A DNA stretch of 19,383 nt from Baffinella frigidus. Taxonomy: Eukaryota; Cryptophyceae; Cryptomonadales; Baffinellaceae. A program made the position numbers and the translations under genes. Positions within the stretch are counted from its first letter, which is position 1, and every line of letters starts with the position of its first letter. This document shows, piece by piece, positions 13,806 through 19,383 of the stretch. The notes beneath the pieces are model-generated. The model saw only the letters and a list, made by a program, of their open reading frames with translations. It did no database searches and had not been told where the DNA came from. The stretch covers positions 185,113-204,495 of the forward strand of contig MU646979.1 in the NCBI GenBank assembly GCA_026770585.1. Direction: 5' to 3'.

Positions 13806-14894
13806 CTTTTGAGGGTTTGAGGGTTTAGGTTTTGGGTTATGGCGTTTTGGGTTTGGGGATGAGGGTTATGGAGTTTTGGGTTTTGGGGTGTAGGATTCTT
13901 ATTTTTTATGCACCTTAGTTATTTTTTATGGCAAAACTGCATGTCGCGAGTAAGCCAGGACCAGTAATTAGTGCATCAGTTGCACCAATTGGAAACAGTC
14001 GATTAATTAGGCGGCCTCGTTCAATCTTAAGCTCCCGTATGCAGTAATTCCTCCTGTCCATCCTCGTCATACAGTGCACGTGATTCAGTTATGTACCAAG
14101 ATTTAACTCAACCGAATGGGGGGAAAACCTCTGGATTAGGGCGCACCGGTAGGGATTTATGGTAGGGAGACATGATTTATGATTTATGATTGATGGTTTA
14201 GGGGTTAGGCGAAACTCGTCGAGGAGAGATCGATCAAGCTCCTCCCCGCACATGTAGGTCTAGGTGTGGAAGCCCTCACCCCTAACCCTACACCCCACAT
14301 CCCTGAACCCTGAACCCTCCGAGCTCTACACACCCCACGCCAGATTGGAGGCGGGGGTTGATTTTTTTAAAACACCACAGGATGTGTTCTTTGACTTTTG
14401 AAAACCACTGCCTTGAGGGGAAATTGACTTTTGGCAACCCCCTCCAAGAGTCTGGCGTGGCCCTTGCAAGCTAGCACGCGCTGGGCGTACAGGGCTGCGT
14501 CGGTTTCGGCACGGCCGCATGTTACTCACACCTTGAGTTGGCATATTAGGGGTTGGGGCTCACCTCGTCGATGAGGGACCGATCCCTCCCCGCAGTGGTA
14601 GGTCTGCGTGTGGAACGCCACCAGGAAAACCCTTACACCCTACACCCGAGGGACCCTGAACCTTGAAACCTGAACCCCGTGGTAGTCTGTGGACCACCGT
14701 CCTGCCGTGCGGCCTTGTGGAGGAGGGAGGGAGGGAGGGAGGGAGGGAGGGAGGGAGGGAGGGCGAGATGGAGGTAGGGTCGACAGACCTTCCCGGTGCC
14801 GTCCGGGTCGACGTGTTCACAGTACCACCACTCTCCCGCAGAGAGGGAGGGGGGGAGGGAGGGAGGGTGGGAGGGCGCGGGGTGTAGGGGGGAC
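13806..14894 (-). other. Probable intron of the unknown gene, with exon copies and GGGA repeats
   Basis: Two copies of exon 14895-14987 lie here: about 14212-14279 and 14558-14629. GGGAGGGA arrays are at about 14722-14764 and 14841-14875. An AT-richer stretch at about 13890-14140 shows nothing recognisable beyond a doubled TTATTTTTTATG. A minus-strand stretch at about 14442-14519 reads AETDAALYAQRVLACKGHAR with coding-like composition, but it lacks clean splice sites, so a further exon here is only possible. Confidence 0.5.
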
Positions 14895-14987
14895 CTCGTC
14901 GAGGAGGGATCGATCAAGCTCCTCCCCGCACTGGTAGGTCTGGGTGTGGAACGCCACCAGGAAGAACCCGATCAGCTCCAGATCAAC
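14895..14987 (-). CDS. Exon of unknown minus-strand gene (31 codons)
   Basis: Minus-strand reading VDLELIGFFLVAFHTQTYQC then GEELDRSLLDE, 93 nt, GCGCAG acceptor and GAG|GTCCCC donor, phase 0 at both ends. Four partial copies surround it: 14212-14279 and 14558-14629 (downstream side) and about 15161-15217 and 15904-15962 (upstream side, with the acceptor CAG|GTGGAGCTGGAGCTG). This copy is chosen because it alone has both junctions and an open frame. Family not recognised. Confidence 0.6.
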
Positions 14988-14999
14988 CTGCGCTCGCGG

Positions 15000-15339
15000 G
15001 TTATCTGACCTTGAGGGGTTTATCGGGGATTTATGGGATTTATTTGGGGTGTATATGGGGTTTACTGATCCTTAGTGGTTTATTTGGGGTTTATTTGGGG
15101 TTTATTTGGGGTTTATTTGACCTCACGGGTTTTATTTGGGGGGTTTGTTAGTTGGGCGCACTGGTGGGTCTGTGGAACGCCACCAGGAAGAACCCGATCA
15201 GCTCCAGCTCCACCTGGGGTTCGGGCTTCAGGCTTTAGGGTTTATTTGGGGCTTGTTTGGGATTTTTGGAGTTTTTTTTTTGGGGGGGCGGGGTTATTTC
15301 AACAACATGCGAGGTGAGGTTGGTTGGACGCAGTGGTAG
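15000..15339. repeat. TTTATTTGGGG repeats with one exon copy
   Basis: G/T-rich repeats (GGGGTTTATTTGGGGTTTAT), with a 5'-edge copy of exon 14895-14987 at about 15161-15217. The plus-strand frame across this stretch is a repeat artefact. Confidence 0.75.
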
Positions 15340-15575
15340 TGTAGATTTCGGGTTAGCGCGGATTTTTTTTCGAGATCAGGTCGGGAGATCGGGGCACGAA
15401 AAAACGTGAAAACGGTTCGTTTTGTGTCATGTTATGGGTGGGGGGTGCGATCTTGTCATCAAATAATGTCTTAAGATAGCATACAACTTTAGATGGACAT
15501 AAAAAATATCGCGATTTTTCGATTTTTCTCGATCCCCCGACCCGGTGTAAATTCCGCGCTAAGCCGAAATCTACA
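15340..15575. mobile_element. Inverted-repeat element C (236 bp)
   Basis: Ends TGTAGATTTCGGGTTAGCGC/GGA and the inverse finishing GCTAAGCCGAAATCTACA pair over about 25 bases with one or two mismatches. The AT-rich interior has poly-T and CGATTTTTC runs. Non-coding; a MITE by structure. Confidence 0.82.
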
Positions 15576-15589
15576 ACAGGTCTTCATCA

Positions 15590-15717
15590 AGGAACATCAT
15601 TTAATTAAACGAAAATGGGCAACGGAATTTACTACACATTTGCTTTACTATTACTAGTAGGGACCTTCTGTGTGGTAACTTTCGTTGCCCATTTCCATTT
15701 TAATAAATGGTGTTCCC
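15590..15717. mobile_element. Inverted-repeat element D (128 bp) with relatives nearby
   Basis: Ends GGAACATCATTTAATTAAAC then GAAAATGGGCAACG, and an inverse ending at about 15717. The interior TTTACTACACATTTGCTTTA / ATTACTAGTA recurs at about 18514-18590, and a related ATTACCAC...TCTAGATGATC form at about 16660-16715 and 17265-17325. Starts only 15 bases after element C. Confidence 0.75.
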
Positions 15718-15732
15718 GGATTTGTCTGGGAG

Positions 15733-15904
15733 TCCACACGAGGCTAACCAGGCGAACAGAATAAAACCCGGGGGCTGTACAAGTAGGGCCTATCCATGCG
15801 TGATTTATAACCGACCGACCGCTGAGCGGTCGGTAACGTGATCATTTCCCTACAAAACTTTAAAAGTCCCTTTTATTCTGTTCGCCGGGTTAGCCTCGTG
15901 TGGG
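15733..15904. mobile_element. Inverted-repeat element E (~170 bp), inserted in an exon copy
   Basis: Arms TCCACACGAGGCTAACCAGG then CGAACAGAATAAAA and its inverse match at about 33 of 34 positions. A second hairpin, ACCGACCGC/GCGGTCGGT, is at 15814-15834. The left flank GTCTGGG and right flank GTGGAACGCGGTCAGGAAGA are together the interrupted GTCTGGGTGTGGAACGCC of the exon 14895-14987 copy, so this element entered after that copy formed. Confidence 0.82.
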
Positions 15905-16183
15905 TGGAACGCGGTCAGGAAGAAACAAGATCAGCGCCAGCTCCAGCGCCACCTGCACTCGGGGGTTCGGGGTTTCTTTGGGGTTTATGTAGGGATCATG
16001 TAGGGATTATTTAGGGTCAAAACAAGGTTTATGGAGGGTTCCGGGTTCAGGTGCATCTTCCACGTGCGTTTCGTGTCTCGTGTTTCCTCTTACGCGCTTC
16101 GTGTTCCGGGATGCTGCTGTGCGACTTTACAAGGGCGAGCTTTCGCGATTCGGGTGTATCGGGTGTAGAGTGTAGGGGAGCAC

Positions 16184-16252
16184 CTTCCACGTGAGCCCGT
16201 CGAGACGCTTCCCCGTGCCGAGCAACTCCCCCGCAAACACATGGTGAGTCGC
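16184..16252 (-). CDS. Exon of unknown minus-strand gene (23 codons)
   Basis: The minus strand reads ATHHVFAGELLGTGKRLDGL then TWK, 69 nt, CCAG acceptor and AAG|GTGCTC donor, phase 0 at both ends. A 5'-edge copy (minus CAGGCAACGCACCACGTGTT, reading Q-ATHHVFAGQL) is at about 16605-16634, upstream in transcription order. Family not recognised. Confidence 0.55.
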
Positions 16253-16350
16253 CTGGTTTGCGGGTTGGGGCTCACAACCTGTGTTACTCTGCGCAAAGCC
16301 TCACCGGCCGCGCACGGGGTCAGGGTTCACGTTGTGGCGCGGAGAGCCAC

Positions 16351-17244
16351 AAACCAATTACGTTAAACGGTTCCCCGGATTCCACCGAAGGAGAGTGCCT
16401 TCACGCAGAGGTGGGAGCATCCGTTGGTTAGCAAAGTTTGGAGGGTCCATGCTCTGCATCGATGCACTGTTGGATGGTAGGTCCTGGGCGTGTGCCGGTC
16501 GGGTGGTGGTATGGGCCGACGCGGATTATTTCCAGCTGCAGTGACGGTGCCCGGCGTATGAACTTTACACGTGGCCATACTAGCAATGGTAGAGCAATAA
16601 TGTAGCTGCCCCGCGAACACGTGGTGCGTTGCCTGTAACACGCCGCACCTTTCATTTTTTTGGCCATGAAAATTACCACTCACTTTCTTGACTATTTCTA
16701 GATGATCCATCATTCTGCGTGATTTTTTTTGACCTTGTTAAAACGCGTCGCCTACCGAGAGTGTGGCCGCGAGGGACGATACACACCCGAACACTCCTGA
16801 ACCCATGCAGGTCCCCCCCCTGGGAGAACTGGAGCTTTCCCGCCAAAAAAGTAGGCCAATGGCTCCAATTCCATATGGGGAGAGTCTTGGCTCCAATTCC
16901 ATATGGGGAGAGTCTTGGCTCTAATTCCATATGGGGAGAGACAAGTGGTTAACCTAAAGACTCTCCCCATATGAAATTGGAGCCATTGGCCTATTTTTTT
17001 GACGGGATAGCAACCCGAACACTAAACCAGTCCAGCTTCGCGCCACGACTGCTAACTGTGAGAGTTAGTGAGAAACCTTAAACCCAAACCCTAAGGGTAT
17101 ACAACCCAAACCCTAAGGGTATACAACCCAAACCCTAAGGGTTTATGGACCCTCCAAGCTTTGCTAACCAACGGATGCTCCCGCCTCTGCGTGAAGGCAC
17201 TCTCCTTCGGTGGAATTCGGGGAACCATTTATGGTGATTGGTTT
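16351..17244. mobile_element. Foldback region with ~100-bp terminal inverted repeats
   Basis: Left arm 16351-16450 and right arm 17145-17244 are near-perfect reverse complements, sharing GATTCCACCGAAGGAGAGTG-type sequence (right arm GAATTC), GCCTTCACGCAGAGG and CATCCGTTGGTTAGCAAAG. The ~690-bp interior holds a copy of exon 16184-16252, an element D relative, and the nested palindrome 16838-17007. No transposase-like frame is visible. Either a compound non-autonomous element or an inverted duplication. Confidence 0.78.
16838..17007. mobile_element. Nested inverted-repeat element with a triplicated arm segment
   Basis: Arms TCCCGYCAAAAAARTAGGCC, AATGGCTCCAATTYCATATG and GGGAGAGTCTT pair over about 50 bases. 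The left arm's GGCTCCAATTCCATATGGGG unit (29 bp) is repeated three times in tandem. The direct repeat ACCCGAACACT lies just outside both ends (16785-16795 and 17013-17023). A diverged relative is near 18760-18810. Confidence 0.8.
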
Positions 17245-17394
17245 TCGGCAATGAACATTTCTGCACAGAATGATCATCTAGAAGTAGTAGAGCAACTATG
17301 TGGTAATTTTCGTTACCAAAAATCAATTCAATTAAATCATTCCTCAGATGATTTAAATCGAGGGGGGCTGGAGACCTCGAATACAAACGGTCAG

Positions 17395-17807
17395 CCCCAA
17401 CCCCCAAACCCTACACCCTTACCCCTCAACCCTGCACCCATACCCCTACACCCTTACCCCTGACCCCTACACCCTACACCCCTACACCCATAATCCCTAC
17501 ACCCTCCCACCTCGAACACGAAACAACCCCTCACCTCGAACACGAAGGGGGCCTTGATCTCCGGGTGAATCAGCCGGAAGCACGTTGTCGTCACCTCGCG
17601 TGACAGGGACTCTCTCTCTCTCGCTCTTTCTCGAGAGAGTTTATCGAGAGAGAAAGAGCGCCGCTCTAAACCCTCAACCTGGCATGAACCCCCCAAACCC
17701 TAAATCCTCGACCGTCAATCCTCACCTCGAACACGACCACCAACTAAACCCTCACCTCGAACACGAACTGAACCCTACACCCTCACCCCCAACCCCTACG
17801 CACTCAC
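17395..17807. repeat. C-rich telomere-like filler with copies of exon 17808-17927
   Basis: CCCTACACCC/CCTAAACCC filler carries repeated donor-junction copies (CTCACCTCGAACACGA at about 17509, 17530, 17722 and 17751, and again at the real junction at 17803), one long 3'-edge copy (about 17531-17612, minus SREVTTTCFRLIHPEIKAPF), and a hairpin CGCTCTTTCTC...GAGAAAGAGCG at about 17621-17661. Confidence 0.8.
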
Positions 17808-17927
17808 CTCGAACACGAAGGGGGCCTTGATCTCCGGGTGAATGAGTCTGAAGCGCGTCGTCGTGACCTCCCGAGAGAGAGACTCGCAGCCTTCCGGGGA
17901 CGGGTTCTGCGTGAACGCCTCCAACCC
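17808..17927 (-). CDS. Exon of unknown minus-strand gene (40 codons)
   Basis: The minus strand reads GLEAFTQNPSPEGCESLSRE then VTTTRFRLIHPEIKAPFVFE, 120 nt, CCCTACAG acceptor and GAG|GTGAGT donor (the best donor in the window), phase 0 at both ends. 3'-edge copies lie at 17509-17612 and 17722-17765; a 5'-edge copy with acceptor is at about 18303-18355. Probably the same gene as the exons at 16184, 14895 and 13719. Family not recognised. Confidence 0.65.
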
Positions 17928-19383
17928 CTGTAGGGGTGAGGGTTTGGGGGTTAGAGTCCGAGGATTCCCAGCATAATTGCTTTACTATGTCAGCCAATCT
18001 CCCTGGGGCAGGTCTGCGCCAGGGAGGCGACCTAATCCGGATTTAATAGGGTAACGGCCTGAAAATGGGGTAGTTAGGCCTACGGGGTTGCCTAGGACCT
18101 CCTACCGTAGGCCGAGATTTTTTGGTCCTAGGATCCCTCGGCCTACGGTAGGAGGTTCTAGGCAATACCGTATGCCTAACTACCCCATTTTCAGGCCGTT
18201 AGCCTATGAGATTGGGCCCGGATTATCCGGTTTGTGCGAGGTAGACACCCCTCCCTGGTACAAACCGGTCACATTAGCTTATGCAAAGAAACTGGCCCAG
18301 AGAGGAACTCGCAGCCTTCGGGGGAGGGGTTCTGCGTGAACGCCTCCAACCCCTGTGCGTGAGGGTTTGGGGGTTAGAGATTGGGGTTGAGGGATTTGGG
18401 ATTCGGGTTCAGGGATTAGGGTGTATGGTGTTAAGGGTTTATGGTTTACCAGTCCCTGGTGTAGGGATTAGGTATGAGGGATTAGGGGTTAGGGGTTAGG
18501 GATTAGCGTTTGCGTGTAAATTACTACACATTTGCTTTAATATTACTAGTAAAGATCGTTCTGCGTAGTAATTTTCATTGAATCTAGTTTGTAGATTATA
18601 AGTGTTTCCGTGTAGGGATTAGGGTTAGCGAGTTCGCGGAAATCGGGTCGCAACCAACCTGGCCAGTGACCCAACCCTTTCCCCTGACCCCTCATACGCG
18701 TCCTCCCGATCCGCCCACACGCACCCCGCAGCGAACATCCAACTTCAATACTCCCTCCGGGAATTGGAGCCGTTCCTCCAAAAACTAGGCTGACGGCCCC
18801 AATTCCGTACGAGGCGAGCGTATTCAGGTGGAACGTTCGCCTGGATGAAAGAACCCCTGGAACCAGAGGGTTTCCCGGTGCGACCTGGCCCCTCCTGAGC
18901 TACCAAGCCTCCACCCCAATGTTGACGGGTGTGTACCACACGCCCACTGTGTCAACTTACGGATAGTCCGTCAGGTTGAACGTTCGTCTGAGTGAAACAT
19001 CCCATCCCCGACACCAGAGGGTTTTCTGGTGCAAAAAAATCATCCCCTGGTGGCTGAGGTTCGCACCTCCCTCCGTGCGCCCTACACCCTAGCCCTAGGG
19101 ACCTTAAGCCTAGCCCTAGGCTTGCGCCCCAAACCCTGGCCCTAGGGACCTTAAGGTTGCCTGGAGCAACCCGTCCTCGCGAGGACCACGCGCGAGGTCT
19201 TCGAGGGGGGGGCGAAATTGAAGGAGGACATATTTGGACACGACTTGGTACAAAATTTATAACATGGTTTTACACGCCATTTGAAACAATGATTGTATTG
19301 GTTGGTTCCAACGTCGCGCCCAAATAAGTCCTGCTCTCACGTTGGCGTTCGGGATCAACCTCCTCCTCGCGCTTGAGCTCGCA
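17928..19383. other. Right-hand region: probable intron and repeats to the window edge
   Basis: Contains the MITE at 18046-18207; hairpins CTCCCTGG...CCAGGGAG (about 17999-18026) and CCGGTTTGT...ACAAACCGG (18228-18267); an exon 17808-17927 copy at 18303-18355; G-rich telomere-like filler (18360-18510); an element D relative (18514-18590); a ~58-bp direct repeat (about 18826-18881 and 18973-19033, GAACGTTCGYCTG...ACCAGAGGGTTT); paired CCCTAGGGACCTTAAG blocks (19095-19155); and palindrome GTCCTCGCGAGGAC near 19170. The last ~45 bases on the minus strand may be another exon (donor AAC|GTGAGA), but the frame is undecided. Confidence 0.55.
18046..18207. mobile_element. MITE with perfect 28-bp terminal inverted repeats
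   Basis: TAACGGCCTGAAAATGGGGT then AGTTAGGC at 18052-18079 is exactly complementary to 18174-18201. One mismatch outward the match continues through ATAGG to about 18046/18207. The interior CCTAGGACCTCCTACCGTAG and its inverse make it almost fully palindromic. It splits the 17808-17927 exon from its 18303-18355 copy. The short plus-strand frame across it is an artefact. Confidence 0.88.

Noticed and set aside
14663-14937. Gly/Arg/Glu-rich and Pro/Ser-rich frames
   Set aside because: Direct translation of GGGA repeats; no coding signal outside the repeat.
18088-18339. 83-codon plus-strand frame
   Set aside because: Begins inside a perfect-TIR MITE and runs into a minus-strand exon copy; chance frame.
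1-19383. tRNA, rRNA or snRNA genes
   Set aside because: Hairpins seen are long perfect or near-perfect inverted repeats of mobile elements; no cloverleaf with TTCRA-type loop was found by eye.

Overview
This window is nuclear DNA from a repeat-rich, intron-rich microbial eukaryote, most likely an alga. The evidence is spliced genes with roughly 0.4-1.7 kb introns, abundant degenerate TTTAGGG/CCCTAAA (plant- and alga-type telomere motif) inside introns, many short palindromic MITE-like elements, and an octotricopeptide-like/RAP-domain protein of the kind expanded in algae. I cannot name the species. A green (prasinophyte-like) alga is a guess. A hydrophobic N-terminal segment on the RAP protein leaves a secondary-plastid alga possible.

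Layout. (1) 165-2397, plus strand: the last three coding exons of the eIF2B gamma subunit gene; its 5' part lies outside the window. (2) 2398-4144: intergenic, with three copies of a palindromic MITE family, copies of the eIF2B gamma terminal exon, and a tandem array at the 3' end of the next gene. (3) 9893 down to 4145, minus strand: a complete six-exon gene for the ribosome-assembly factor MRT4. Its exons (660 nt) join without a frameshift into a 219-residue protein. (4) 9894-10055: a 162 bp divergent intergenic space. (5) 10056-11885, plus strand: an intronless 609-residue protein with five 38-residue helical repeats and a C-terminal RAP domain. (6) 11886-19383: MITE-rich DNA holding several well-bounded minus-strand exons of a gene I do not recognise, running off the right edge.

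The most striking thing is not a gene. Almost every exon I could define is accompanied, inside its own flanking introns or flank, by one to six decayed partial copies of one of its edges. Each copy keeps the exon edge, the splice junction and a few intron bases. These 'exon-edge echoes' are separated by telomere-like filler. The pattern recurs in three separate genes, so it looks like a mode of intron growth in this genome rather than a single local accident. Splice donors are weak on the intron side (little beyond GT), while most exons end in NAG. The C-rich telomere-like filler often lies just upstream of acceptors, where it could serve as branch-point and pyrimidine tract.

The two recognised housekeeping genes act in translation: eIF2B gamma in eIF2 nucleotide exchange and MRT4 in 60S assembly. 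The RAP protein is probably organellar and RNA-binding. I see no functional cluster linking them beyond the shared MRT4/RAP promoter space.
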